A stretch of 64,000 bases of DNA from Sclerurus mexicanus (GCA_013396755.1 VWZF01006010.1:1282797-1346796); one strand, 5' to 3'; positions 26,694 to 40,300 are shown, counted from the first letter of the stretch. The notes: a model not told the origin generated them from the sequence alone. A program made the numbers and translations.

Positions 26694-29600
26694 GACAAGG
26701 AATAAACACTGCAGGAAAAATAAAGCTGACCCAGTAAACTGTTACAGCAGGAGTAATTTAGAGAGAAAAATTCCCTCATGCAAGCAATGGCTCAGCAGAA
26801 TTTTTTCCAAAACGACCCTCATTTCTGGAAACTTATACAGCAAAGAGGAAAAACTATTTTAATTCTACGAAAGGCACGTAGCCACCAACCCACTGGCCAA
26901 CTCCATTCTGTTACGCTGACTGCATCCAGTTCCAACACACACCTGGCTTTATCCAGATTATAAATATTCTGTCATGTAATTCAGGACTCTTTCAGCTGAC
27001 TTTAAAAACACTGAAGAGAAGGTTGTTTTCCTGCTTGTCCACTGCTTCCCCCCCCTCAGGTAAAGGCCAGGCCCATGAGCAGCTGCCTGGCACCAGCACA
27101 GTTCATGGGAAAGAGGAGTCTGAAAGGAAGAGCAGAAGAAGCACTTGGGGAGCAGGAAAATGTCTCAGAGCACCTGAGGAACCTGAAGGAGCAGCTGCCA
27201 TCGGGGAGAGAGGAAAACCTCTACTCCACCCCAAATAATTCATAACAAACAGACTCCAACCAGCTCCTCCTCTCCTGACACCTGCAAATCCTGCATCAGC
27301 TGCATCGGTGGGAACACTCCAGAAACCTTCAGGCTGGGAGTCAGGAAAATAAAATATGTGTGGCCAACAGTAAAGCCTTCAGGAAGAAGTAAATAATTTA
27401 GCTTGTGAAGATGAGAATCAATAAACCAGTTTCCACTTAACCACCTTACCAATAGTTACACCAGGCAGCAAAGCTTCATCCCATCAGTGAATGGGGGGGA
27501 AGAAAATAATACGCTACCAATCATCTCAGACTGTTAAACTTGGAAGAGTTTTAGAATTCATTCTTCCATTTACAATGTATGCTGGCTTTTATTTCCTCTT
27601 TTTTTTTCCTTCCCAAGTGTAACACTGGTTTCCTCTCTTATATCAGGTTCCCTTTGGCAAATATTTTCCTCCTAGCACTTCCCTTCAACTTAAATAATTT
27701 TGAAGTACCTCCTTCTCATTTGCTGGGATGAATCCAAGGAAATGAAAACACCCTTCCCTCTACAGTGATTATTCCCACTCTAACCAATTAAGAACTTCCC
27801 TTTCTTAGCCCAGGGCAGCTTGGATTCTCCTTTGGTGGGAAACTCTTGCCATGTGTCAAGAACTGGATTAACCAGACCCTCCTTACCCAGAAGCTTGTTC
27901 CCTCCTGAACAGATCTTCAGCGGATTTATGAGCTGCATCTTTCCCTGTTTACTCTTTCCTAATTCAGCACTCTCATTCAACGCAGACCTGCACATAAAAC
28001 TGAAATAAACCTGTAATTAACCTTCTTTATTACAAGTCACCCTCTTTCCTAAGGGTACTTATTTATGAATCAACATATTAAATCTGGAATGTTTCCATAA
28101 TGCTGGAATCTCTCATAGCCTGAAAGCACTACACAAGACAAGGAGTAATTTAAAAAGGGTATAATGTGGAGGGTTTAAGCACACCTACAGCACTAGGCAG
28201 AAATCAAAGTACTCCAGGATCCAGATTTAGAGTTCCTCAAATAACAGTCCTTCTGAGGGCCAGGAAATTAAACAACTCCCAGTGATCTTGTTTCATCTGT
28301 CTATTATTCCTTAAAAATGCAAAGCTAGAGCAGCATTCTTCACTTTTATTGCAGCAGCCCACTGGAAGAAAACAAACCAGAAGGAGTGTGCATTTTTGAA
28401 AAGTGAGCAAATGCACTTCAAACATGGCAAAGCTCTCCCGTGGGAGGATCCAGCCATTGGAAAAGGGGGCTGGAGTGGAGAGGAAAAGTGGCTGAAGAGA
28501 GAAGTTTATACACTTAATATCATCCCATTCCCTGCCAAGATCACACACTCCCATAGCACAAATCTTACACTGTATTCAGACTTAGCAGACTTAAACTGCT
28601 TTGGGGGTCTAATTCAGGACCAATAAATCCTTGCATTATTCCAAAGAAGGCTTCAGCTTTTGGCCTGTGATCCCAGTTAGCAGGTTGGCATCAGGAGGGG
28701 GAAAAAAGGCTCCACTTCAAACCAGCTTCTGGAGGCACCTTTGTAAGTGCAAAATGAAAATGTCAGAAAAAGTTGCCTTTATGTACTACAGCATTCACTT
28801 AACATCTTTCAGCGATCTGTTCAAATCACTGTTGTTTTAGCTTTTGTTTCCAGTTAATGAAGGCAGAATTAAATGGATGTAAAGAGTGAAGAATAAATTC
28901 AAGCTGCTGAAGCACTAATTTTAAATGACTGTTCTCTTTGAAGGAAAGACTCATAAACCAGCTATTTTAATTACACTTTTGATCATCCAAAATAAATTAA
29001 TAGGAATTGGATATTTTAATTTCCAACTTCAGGAAATCTGCACCGTGCCACGGTGATCTTTTACAGAACATCAGAGAGCAGGCAGGAAGCCAAACCTGGG
29101 CAACATCAGAGTGCAACTTTCATAAATCCTTTGGCCATTAAAGCAGACGTAACTGGCAGCCACTCAAAACAATCTTCTTTCATCCCATTAACGCAGCCAC
29201 CGTGTCACCACAGCCACGAAGCACGGCAAGTGCTCCTAAATACAGGGTGCTAGAGCTGAAATTAATCTATTTATCCAGAGATATCAATCAAACCAGGTGT
29301 GACCTGGAGCTGCACCCACACCCAAATGCTCCCTTCTCTTACTGGCAGCGTGAACAAAAATGGCCTGAAAGGTGTTAGGTGGCTTTTCCCCCAAACTACA
29401 GACGATGGTTCATTGGGAATGGACTAAAACTACTCAGTCACCTTCCCCCTTTGATCCTACAGTCCCTAAGGAGTCCGGATAACACCCAGATACCCTTCAC
29501 AGGGAAAGGTTGACAACGTTCACCTTCACTCTCCACTTTTTTCCATCGTCCATCAATGTTGAAACACGATTTTCTAACACCACAGCACAGACCTATTGGC

Positions 29601-32600
29601 TTCAATATGTGTGAATGAAGGGCAAGCACGAGCCATTCCAACCAGGACTTCCCTCAGGAAGCAGTATTGTTCCCGTCGAGCTGGTTGCTCCATTGTTCTC
29701 TAACAAAAGAAACAATTACAACTTTTCTTCCACTCTTGCTTTTTCTTCCACATACCTGGCACAACAATGAAAACCCAAAAGAGAGAATTAGCACTTCAAT
29801 TTTCTAACAGGCCTGCACTTCAACAAAGGCTTCCTCAAGCACCCAAACATTCCAATATTCAAGTATTGAAGAATACTTTTTCTCTGAAGAAAAGTTCTCT
29901 TTTATTCTTTTAACGATTTCTAGATCTGAATTCTGAAATCAATTATTGACTTTTCTCAAGAACCCTGCAAGACCTACAGCACGTGGCTTGCTTAGGATTT
30001 AATGGGCAAACAAAGAGGACTGGTTTGGATTCTGAGTGATTTATAGACCATCCTAAACTGGGACAGCAAGCTCTGTGCTATTCTGCAGAAGGGCCATGTT
30101 TATGCTGTACCCTGCAAAACTTAATAAATCCTGTCAGAGACAAACTTGGCCGGCGCTCACAAACCTCCCGTTTCGCCGGCTGCAAACACAAAATATCACA
30201 AGCAGCACAAATTGGGTCTCCTGAGGTCGAGGCAACGTTCGGGGAGGTCGGAGAAACTGCCACGCAGGCCAGATCCAGAGAGTTAGTCAGCCCTGCTCCA
30301 GGAAAAGCCAACTGAACGAGTGGGAAGAGAAGAAGGAGGTTATGAAAAGTCACATAACACCAAAGCACTTGCCTGCCCCGTGCAGCACCCTACAAGTGAC
30401 ATAATCAATCCTTTGGGGCTTTCAAGTGAAACTGGAGGGGGGGAAGAAGCACCTAACACAGACAAATCTGAGGAAGCCAACCCAAAGGGAAAGTCTCCAT
30501 TCCAGCAGATGGAGAAGGGAGGTTTATCTGTGCTGAAATACGTGTGTTCTTGGGGGAAACAGAAATGCTAAATTCAACTGCAAATCAGGAAAGGGATTAT
30601 CTCGCTTATTGCCTATGGAAATATACCATAACTAGATACGCAGGAGAAAAGGGGGACAGGATGGAGGGAGGAACAGGAGGGTACTTTGTTCTGTAAAACC
30701 TACAAAGGTGTTTGTTCTCATCATCAGTTACAGGGACGGAACACAGAAAAGGTCTTCTTGTTGGAAAGCAATTCTGCTGGGGACACCTCAGAGGCTGCCA
30801 GGGGTTTTGGCTCCACTTCTCCGTGAGGGACAGAGACAGTCTGATGGTGCCTGAGGCCTGGAAATACCTTCATTTCTAGACTCATTCACAGACAGCTCAA
30901 AGTTCACTTCTACTTCATGTGTTCACCCCCTTAACCTTTACAAGAGAGCCCTTCTCCGTCCCCACTTCATACAGTGCATTCATAATGCCCTTAAATTTGA
31001 ATGCACTTATCAAACCAAAGTCTGTTATTCTCATCTCCTTCCAGCCCTTGATCTCCCCTTTCTTGCACGTGTGTGACCAGGACTGAACGGCACAATTCTC
31101 CCCCCTCAGTCCCTGTTTCTGTTTGCTTCTCCTGTCCTCAAGTCACATTTGGGTTTTGCAGGACAATGACAACCCTCTGCGATCACCCATCGCGCCTCTG
31201 CCCCTACAGAACAACCAGAGCCACCGAAGGGACAAGGTTGGAAGGGACCTCAGAAAAGCGTCTGGTTTTCGTGGGACCCACGAGCCTTTCAGCGAAGGGA
31301 TTCCTTGAGTGCTTTAATTACTTCCACACCTGAAGTTTCTCCTTGTTATTTCTTCTAGTGCTCTTTAATTTTTTATTCTCCTGCTTATTATTTTGCCAAC
31401 CCATGGTCTTTGCAGATTCCCCCTAGAACATCTCCAATTTTGCAAAGTGCTTTGAAATAAATACAAACATTAGACTGGATCATACTGGGGGTCTGCCCAA
31501 TGCTAGATACATCGTCCTTCCCCACCCAAACACGCATTTCCTTTCCAATTTTTCTGTTGAAAATAAGCTATTATTCACTCAGAGTTACTACATTTAAAGA
31601 TTGATTTGCCTATTAGTAACAGAAGGCAAGCCCTAAAAAAATTAAATCTGTATTTTAAAAATGCCAAACAGAAGACAAACTAAAAACGATTACCCTGACA
31701 ACAGAAGGTGATTTTTATGTTTTAGTTAATAGAATCTTTGCTGGTTTTTAATTTGACTTGAAGGTGTCTCAGAAATATCCATCTGGCCGTAGATTTAACA
31801 TGAAAACTCGGGGCAACTGCTGTGAAATTTTATTTTCTCTCGATGACAGCGTGCAAAACCTTAATCATAGCAGTTTTGTCCTTAAAACATAAACTGTAAC
31901 AGCAATGTATGGAAAAACCCATCAATCTCGCATCCAGACAACGTGCCCTGTCATAAACAGGCACGCAAATTAAACACCGGCCTGGCAGCTGGGAGAAATA
32001 ACAAGCATGATTTACTCACACACGGACTGTAAATTTATCGAGGGAACTTTTGGTTCCAAAAGGGGCAGAATTTTGAACTCTTGGTGCCTCTGAAAAAGGA
32101 CTTATTGGAAAACCTTTTTCAATATGTATGTGTGTTGTTAACCAATACTGCAGAAATTGGAGTATAAGAGATCACAGACTGCACAGCTCAATTAATCAAC
32201 ACATTTACATCAAATAATTAAGCGGTAGGAATGGCCCTCATTAACAGCACACACAGAGGAATTTTTAAAATTCTCTGCTTTCCATGGGTGAAAGAAACAC
32301 CACACGATGTGGCGACACGTATAAAAACGAAAATAATAATGTGGGGTTTTTTAATTAGCCTTGTCTCATTAGAAAGTAACAAAAAACCCTTAAGAACAGG
32401 TGAAGTCACTACACACGAAGGTTCACTTGGCAAAACTCAGGCAAACACCTCTGATTCCGCTGACTAGAGAGAAAAGAAGCAACACACCTTTGTGTGTGTA
32501 AGCAAAGGAGCTCCTTTCACCCTCCTGCCCCGTGAAAAGGCAGCGGCTGCTGGCCCAGGAGGAAGTTTGGCAGGTCTGAACTCCAGCGTTGACTTTGCCA

Positions 32601-35105
32601 CCTCCTTATCTCTGTACCTTACTTTTAATTAGGAAGCTGCCAACCCAAACAATTAAAAGGCCAACATTCCAGCACGTTCTTTCACAGCAGGGGACACCAG
32701 CCCTTGGCAGAATCTGTGAGTCTTGCACAGAAGCCTCTGCTGTTTGAGCCACCAATAAAAGTATTGCCTCATTTACGGTGGCCCATTCCAGCGATACATC
32801 TGTCCGGAAATTCAGGGCTAATTCCTGTTTTCAAGGAATAAATCCCTCCCAAAGGTTTAGATTCCATTCCAGCAGCTCGTGAGGAGACATCCTCTCTGTG
32901 GGGAAGATGCCTCAGTGATTAAGAGATCCTTCACACCATCTGACCCAGGTGCTGTTTGCTCCCCATTCCTTAACTCCAGTCCTATTCCCGGGCCAAGCTT
33001 TAATCCCTCTGCTCCTCACGCCTGGAATTTCCAATGTCCACCTCTACAGCCAGCTGTGGAGTCTCACATCTGGGGCAGACTGTAACCTGCCCTGTAGCAC
33101 AGGGACAGACGAGAGGATTGATATCCTGAGCCCATCCCCACGATCCCCGTCCCACCGAGGCTGATGTTCCCCATGCCCAAGTCCAGACACACCGGGCACG
33201 GAGCAGCAGTGTAAAGGCAAGGCAGGGTGTGTTGTGCCAGATGAGAAACCCTGGGGCACATAATGAGGTAACAGACACGAGGCTCAGCCGGCCCAGAAAC
33301 ACCCCTGAAGGCTGAACTTCCCACGGGCACACGCAGGAGAATTGGCTCCCCCCTCATCACACGCAGCATGTTGAGTCAAACGTGTTGGCACCCCAGTGGG
33401 GCATAACAAACATGTTTTAAATTAACCTCAGTGTCACCCACTGCAGCCAGAACTTCCAAAGAGCAACTTGTCTGACGTACTTTTGCCAGGAAACCGGTTC
33501 TCCAGTGTATTCCCCCTGTGGATACTAAAGCTTAAAAAAACTCCTACAGATGTAAAGCAGCAAAAAATAACTTGGTTTTGCATCTCACTTTGTCACGAAT
33601 GCTAAATTCATTTTCAGGAGTTCAACAGTCGACCCTCCACAACTCTTGCTCCCCCCTTTTCTTCAATATACAACTCACAGGAGAAGGAGGATGAATTTCC
33701 TGTCTTCTCCTTCTCTCCTTAAAGGAGGCTTGGTTCTCTCCCCTCCCCAAGACAATCTTCTGAGAACAAAAGACCCCAAAGTAGAGAACGTTACTAACTG
33801 TCCCGCAGTGGGATACAAAGGAACATTTCAAGCCCTGTGGAAACCAGAGAGGGGCATATGAAGATCTCTAATGAACATCTTGGGATGCAGGGAAAGCACC
33901 TGAAGGGCTGCTCCTCCCACTGGTGTGTGTGCAGAACACGCAGCGATGGACGACAGAAAACCCAGTGAACAAAGTCATCACTGAGCCCAAATCATCATTT
34001 CTTACTACGAAGTGACAGGGAGCAAAATGTGTTTCTCTGTCCTAAAAGAGAGGGAAAGGGTGTCACTTCTCAGAAACACTGCTTATATATCTCCCCAAGA
34101 ACACTTACAATGCACACAGCAAATATTCCCAATCATTGGCTTAAAAAATACAGCAAATTGTAAACTAAAGCTTTTCTGAATGCTGAAATGATAATTTTTC
34201 ACTAGTCAGAATAATCCTACAGTAGAAAAAGCCCTCTATTTTCCAGAGAGTCTTTTAATGTCCCGAAGGATGTCACTTTTCCTTAATGAAATAATACCAT
34301 TTTTTCCTGCTGCAGGCAGTGTTATTGTAGCTGTTTCTGCCCTGAGTCAATTGAAGCAAACCCCACTTCAGGCCTAAAATAAAAAGATGGTGATGAATGG
34401 GGGGAGTAAATTACAAAGAGAAAGTGACCAAAGCTGGCAAGAAAAGTTATAATTTAAATAGAGGTGGAATGAGGAAAACACTAAAAACGAGGGTGGAATG
34501 AAAAAGGGAAAGGTGGGGGAAGGAAATGAACTTGACTGAAAAGCATCTCTTTAAATATTAATCAGATATTAACAGAAATCAATGTCAAAGGAAAATCTTA
34601 CAAAAGGAGAATCTGAGAGTGGGACACGTTGAAAAACATTGGATATTTGGATTGAAAACTTCGGTTCAAATGCAAAACCCTGACCATGACTGTCCTATGT
34701 TAAAACCCAAAAATCTAGAACCATTCCTTAAAAAGTGTAAAAACAGGAAAGATTTCTACTTTTTCCCCTTTTTTCAAGAGTAACAAAATCCCTTTTCCGG
34801 GAGGAGGAAGCTGATTTTAAGGCCCAGTGTATGTTTTACCTGCCTTTCTGTAGTAAATCCACCAGAATAGAAACTAAAACTCTGAACAACATAGGAGCTA
34901 TATCCACACTGCTCCAACTAAAAGCACTTCTCATTCAAGAAATACAGAATAAATGAGTTCAGAGCCAGGAGAAAACTCAGTGCAATTTCTACCCAACAGG
35001 GAAAAAGCACTTTGCAATAAGAATAAAAATCATCATCCTTAAAAGGTTTAAATACTTGTAACAAATACACAATCTGCCTTGATAAATGACTGTTCCACAA
35101 GACTT

Positions 35106-35280
35106 ATTAAGGGTTTATATCTATTGCTATATAATGATTTAAGGATATTTAAATTCAAATTATTAAATCCATAGGAAAAATAGAAGTAATTCAATTCAAA
35201 TTAAGGGTTTATGTCTACTACTATGTAATGATTTAAGGATATTTAAACTTAAATTATGAAATCCATAGGAAAATAATTCA
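35106..35280. repeat. Two-copy 94-bp tandem duplication, AT-rich
   Basis: The blocks 'taatgatttaaggatattta' and 'aatccataggaaaa' each occur twice in the same order, offset by 94 bases. The copies start at 35106 and about 35200 and differ by scattered substitutions and a small length difference near the end. Confidence 0.9.
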
Positions 35281-36470
35281 GTCAAAGGGATGCAAAGGAA
35301 TTTTACAAACTTATTTGTAGCTTTATTTCTATTTGTTACATGCTGTCCCAAAAACTGGGAATGAAAAATTTCAAGGAGTTCACCAACTCCAAAAACGATG
35401 GGGAAAAACAAGAGGCATAAAAACAAAATTACAAAACAATAAAGAATAAGAACATTTGGGTGACTAGAGTGCTTATTAAAAAGAAAAAAAGCCAATTATT
35501 TGCAATGTTTTCCTGATATTTTTGCCCATTCCTTGGTGAAGTAAAACTGAGAACATTCAGGCTGGGTTTGAGTCGAGGTATTTCCTCCCGCTTGGGCTCT
35601 GGGAGTCACCAAGGCAAAGCTCCCTCCCAATTCCCTGCCGTCCTCACCCGTTCTGTCCTCCTTTTTGGCGACTGCATTCCTTGCCATTGGTGTGGCTTTA
35701 CTCTGAATTTAATTCTCCTACTGAGGCTGGAAGGCACCAAAGCATCTCCCTTCAGCTGCCTCCGCCAGCTGCTGACTTGGGAGCGCGGCACAGCTCTCCC
35801 GAAGAAGAGGACGCTGCAGGGAGCCCGAGACCCAAAAGAAAGATTCCCTTCTGCACATTTTCACCCTTTTTAAGATGAAAAAATGGTGCCCAGATGTAAC
35901 GACCACCTGACGAGGATAAACCAAGGGTAGAGCCAGCAGCAGGAATCCTGGGCAGATATATTATGGAAAAGAATGGCTGTAGTTAGCTCCAAAATGAGCT
36001 TGCCATCACTGCCGTGGGGTGGTGAGGATCGATCCTCACAACAGCCTGCTTAAGCTGAAATATATTTTCCCACAGGGATTGGGATTGCTTTTCCTTTGAT
36101 CCCGTTTTTCTCTCCCGTAGTTTTCTTTGCAGGAGAAGCGAAGAAATGGCTGGGGAACCGCAGAAAGAAAATTTCAAACTGGGAAAGGATAACAAACCAG
36201 TGAGATCAGGTTTTAACATCAGAACCACACTCAGAGCACAGGACACCGATACTGAAACATCCTATAGGAGCAAATTCAATGAGCTGCACACCTCAGCACC
36301 AGCTATTCCGCAGTTTGTTACTCTCGGGACCAGATTGGGAGCCAAAACAAATTCACTTGGGACGCCGCTAAAAGCCAGTGACCCGCCTTAAAGGAAGCAA
36401 AGCTCACTCTCTCTGCCAGCAGCCCCCAAGGGGTGTCGGGGCAGGCAGGGGGGCAGTGAGAGCCCCGGGC

Positions 36471-36476
36471 ACTCAC
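36471..36476 (-). other. TRAPPC9: Splice donor of the downstream TRAPPC9 exon
   Basis: On the minus strand the exon ends GCCAGCG and is followed by GTGAGT, a consensus donor. If the intron were retained, the frame would read CGG and then TGA, an immediate stop. Confidence 0.9.
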
Positions 36477-36587
36477 CGCTGGCACTCGCCCGCGTGCAGG
36501 ATCAGGTCCTCGTTGTTCCTGGCGCTGACGGTCAGCTCGTGCTCGGTGGCGTTGAAGACGTCGAGGAGCAGGTGGCACTGCCTGGTG
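36477..36587 (-). CDS. TRAPPC9: TRAPPC9 internal exon, C-terminal region (downstream of the two exons here)
   Basis: This 111-nt exon supplies one base to finish the split serine codon, then 36 codons, then two bases (CG) of a following split arginine codon. It reads TRQCHLLLDVFNATEHELTV followed by SARNNEDLILHAGECQ. This continues the TRAPPC9 sequence directly from the exon at 45239-45381, and the join reads LPAT-S-TRQC. Both of its introns are phase 2. The acceptor on the minus strand is a strong pyrimidine tract ending CCAACAG, and the donor is GTGAGT. The exon is much richer in GC and CpG than the surrounding intron, with 12 CpG dinucleotides in 111 bases. I expect the next exon to begin with the residues MAIQVDKFNF from family knowledge, but I could not find it to the left, so the following intron probably runs past the window edge. 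Confidence 0.95.
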
Positions 36588-36605
36588 CTGTTGGTGGGGG
36601 GAAAG
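36588..36605 (-). other. TRAPPC9: Splice acceptor of the downstream TRAPPC9 exon
   Basis: On the minus strand a pyrimidine-rich tract (CTCTTTCCCCCCACCAACAG) precedes the exon, with AG at 36588-36589. Phase 2 matches the donor at 45238. Confidence 0.9.
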
Positions 36606-37199
36606 AGCAGCACAGCTTCAGGAACACGGCACGCGGGGCAAAATGAATAACCGCGCACAAACAGAGATTAAACAAATGGATACGTCTCCATACAGCTTTA
36701 TAGCTACTCTGATTTTAGGAGTATCCGACTGTTTTAATAAAAAAACCCTTTTTTTCATCCAAACAGAAGGGTGTACCCTGAAGAGAAGTTCCATGACAAT
36801 TATGGCCAAGCCCCACAGCATTTGATCCCCAATGTATATTCCCACTCTGCAGCTTTCAGAGTCACTTTGGTGGGAAAAGCCACGGGGGTTTTTTCAGTTC
36901 TCTGAGCATTCACATAAAAAAAGTTCTAAGATTTCAAATTACCATGACATTACCCCTTTCAGAAACAGATTTAGAGGCAAAAATCTGCAGTGGTTTAAGT
37001 TCAGGTTCACAACCACTGTGAGAGGGAACTCAACAGGCAGGCACAGGCACCTCTCACAGAAAACCTTCACTTTTTTTACCTTTCACTTATTTTACTATTC
37101 TCCAAATCCAAATTTCCTCAGAAGCATTTGGTATAAACACACCAACTTCACTTCTGGTGACCTTAGAAAATAATACTAACAAAGTTACAGAGTAGACAC

Positions 37200-37385
37200 T
37201 TCACTGCAAAGCTTTATCCTAATAAGCTTTTTTAATTCTAATTAATATTATTTATAATAATTAATGTTCTTAACCATTTAATTAATATTAACTGTTGTTA
37301 ATAATGTGCTAATTTAGTTAATAACCAAGAACCATAAATTATATTTTAATATTCTTCAATGAATGTTTTATTCTAACTAATACTC
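37200..37385. repeat. AT-rich low-complexity stretch
   Basis: A very A/T-rich stretch with repeated TTAATTAATATTA-like words, inside the complete TRAPPC9 intron. Confidence 0.75.
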
Positions 37386-40300
37386 GAAACAAACCACTCT
37401 CACTTATAAAATATTCCCTCCTTGTGCGACTAAGCAGAAAAAGCAGGATTGAGTGATTCTAATACAATACACACGGCAAATTAACACAGGATTATCAGAA
37501 CCTGAGACCAAAGTGCCCCTTAACAACTCACAAGCAAGAAATAAGTGGAAGGGCAGGGCCGGTCAGCTGCAATCCTGCTACCAGAGAGGGGTTACAAAGA
37601 AAGGGAGAAAAAAGCTTTCAGCAGCTCCGATCCCATCGCTGGGAGGGTGGGATGAGCTGGGAAGCCCCCAACAAGCTCTGCCTCTGCAGCAGGTACAACG
37701 TGGTGGCCTGGAAGGGAGACCTAAAGCGTCAATAATGTCTACAAAATGCAATTTGTTTGTGCCCCAGCAAAGCCAAAGAGCTGCCTGAAGAAACACCCCT
37801 GCAAGAGCTTTCGGCAGCGGAACCAATGTTTGGCCAATAAACCAATTCGTGCCACGGAGGAGCTGCCCTTCAGGACTGAACACTAATATTAAAAAAACCC
37901 CAAATATCAACCCTTGGAAATTATTCATCGTTGTGACATTTCTTTCCTCCTCTTAAACGCTACACAAAACAGACGTGTAGGAGAAATAATCCTTTCCTTG
38001 TCAATTTTGAGTTAATTCTTCCGGGAAATCTTTGCGTGAAAAAAATAAAAATTGAGGTTACAGGATTATTACAGCGCTTCGAGAACTTAGAAGAGTAAGA
38101 TATTGGTATAAAAAGATTGAAGGTAACATTAAGACCGTAGAAAAAGACAGCATCGGATTTCAGAGTGAATACAAGACAGTATCAAAGAGACCATCAGAGC
38201 CATGAAAACCAAACAGGTTACAAAAATTAATTGAAATAAAACAGCAAGCTTCAAATACTGGAAACTGCACCCAAGTAAGGAAACCAAGAAAGCCTAAACC
38301 CTGGAAAATTAGAGGTAACATCATCATAAAGTTAAAAGGCAAGAAGAAACACTCAGGTTGTTAAAGAGCAACTTGCTGAAGATCTGAAAACTTGCTCGAT
38401 TTTTATTTTCTTTGCTTTTAACGTGCTGGAACTGATGATGCTGAGTTATGAAAGTCCCAGGCAAACAACGAATTAACAAGAAAGCCAAATAATTCATATC
38501 AATTTTCCCTGCAGGTGAACTTGGAGAAGGCCATTTGTTCCTTTGTGAGACGGGCAGGAAAGACCCATCTCAGTGTCAGCAAACGAGGTTTGAGGGCACG
38601 TCGTTTCCATGCAGGTGTGAGAAGGGAACTGCAAGGTGATTTGGCCAAATGACTCCCCTCCAGTCACCAACCTGTTGCTCACAGAAGCTCTTTACCACAG
38701 AAGCCCCAACGTCGTCTCATTCAAGGTTATTAAGGCAATTGAGTCAACCTAAGGCCATTAGTGCTCAGCTCAACCCTCCATAAATTAGGGGTTTATTCAA
38801 AATGTGGAAGGCTTAAAAAAAACACCCCACACTCAAAATAATAAATGGATCTAAAGTTGATTAAATTATACATCGTCACGGCCCCCTGACCTTTTTGGCT
38901 GAGAAACACCAGTCTTACACTTGTGGAGCTGGGAAAGCCTGGTCCACGTGCACACCATTTCTCCTCCTTTTTCCAGACTATCCAGCACCACCGAGCAGTT
39001 CACACTAAAGAAGGGGCTGGTTGGGGTGGGGAATTCTGAGTCCTCTAAGTCCAGTTAAGTAGATGTTAGTCACCACTGATCCCAGAGAAGGCAGGGAGCT
39101 CCACCTGCAACTCTGCACCCAGTGGGAAGGGTCACCAGTGGCTTCCCAGTCTCCTGTGTAGGTTTGCGGTCATTTTACTGGTACTGGCTTCCTTTTTGAA
39201 GTCTGGGTTGAATACACCTGAAAGAAGTCAGCTTGTGTTTGGGGGGATTGGTGTTGTGGTTTAGCAGGGTAACATACACCATGTTAAACCATCATCTAGT
39301 TTTATTCCTTCAATTTATGGGCTCAGAAGTGTTTCAGAGAAAAAGATGAATTGGTAGAGTTTCCTATTCCTGAAAAACCCGAATAACCCACTCTCCATGG
39401 ATTATTCTGGAAGATGCAGGACAAAACCACGCTCTTGCACCACAAAAATGTCATGTCCCATATATCCACCTTCCCATCACCTCATCATACGCCCCCCAAA
39501 CTTTCTCACCCACCCAGTTAAAGTGATCATATAAATTAGATCATATATTTCCCTATGGAATGAAATTTAAAATTACCCAGAAAAATAAAGCAAATACCAC
39601 AAACACAGCAACTGTCTTTCTGAACAGAATGATACACGAATTATTGCATTATGTTAAAAGTTCATGTTAAATGAAGATGAAATAAAGCTGTCTTGGACCT
39701 TATACAGACAACAGGATAAAGAACAAAAGTTCTTGAAAGGGTTTTACTCTTCTTTCCATCTATCATGGCAACTGCAAATGGAAAGGAAATAAGGCTGGTT
39801 TGAACAAACAGAGCCTAAAGGGAAGAATATTAAAATCACAGCATCCAAACATTTCCCATTTCGATGATCTTCCTTATTTGTTCACGATGTTTGCTTTTGA
39901 AAAAATCTTCCATAAACTTCACGTCCAAGATTTCCTTTTAGAAGCAACACAAAACTCTGGAGGTTGTACAGGTAAAAACTAGAATTGCAAGGAAACATTT
40001 TCAGCTGATGGATTTATCACCTGAACATCTCAGAATAACGTGGAAATTTAAGTTAATATTGATATCAAACAATAAAATGCAAGGACTCTTACTGGTTTTA
40101 TCCGAAAACTGAGTTAACTCCACAGTGTCTTAAAGATCTGTTGTATAAATGAACTCCTGTCTCCTGCAGAATTCAGGATAAAACACAAACAAAAGCCAGC
40201 AACACTGAATTGTGCTGTACCTTTAAAATCTTACAATGCCAGTTACAGGTTCCAAAAACAGCCTCAAAAGTGGGGCCATGGGAACTTCAGGCAAGCGACA

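Larger units (their letters stand above)
1..36476 (-). other. TRAPPC9: TRAPPC9 intron, partial (downstream side, at least 36.4 kb)
   Basis: Everything left of the exon at 36477 appears to be intron. I searched by eye for the next coding segment expected from the family on the minus strand and did not find it. The stretch holds CR1 fragments at 4.7, 13.8, 14.7, 15.1-15.6, 17.1, 21.3 and 25.35-25.86 kb, microsatellites at 6.2, 20.35 and 24.4-24.6 kb, A runs, and the tandem duplication at 35.1-35.3 kb. In 1-4.7, 6.3-13.2, 17.2-20.3, 21.5-24.4 and 25.9-35.1 kb I see only unremarkable intronic sequence with short open frames. Confidence 0.8.

Noticed and set aside
31228..31275. Text resembling an antisense CR1 3' end ('aaggttggaagggacctcag')
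   Set aside because: Only about 20 bases match and neither the terminal repeat nor the following block is present, which is too little to call an element.
31470..31510. Possible ancient interspersed repeat ('actggatcatactgggggtc')
   Set aside because: A loose resemblance to a repeat word common in reptile genomes, but too short and diverged to support.
33000..33369. Overlapping minus-strand open frames of 71-110 codons
   Set aside because: Three frames are open at once in a locally GC-rich stretch. No splice context, domain or TRAPPC9 similarity is seen.
36318..36650. Arg/Pro-rich open frames over the downstream TRAPPC9 exon in other frames and on the other strand
   Set aside because: They are shadows of the GC-rich TRAPPC9 exon at 36477-36587.
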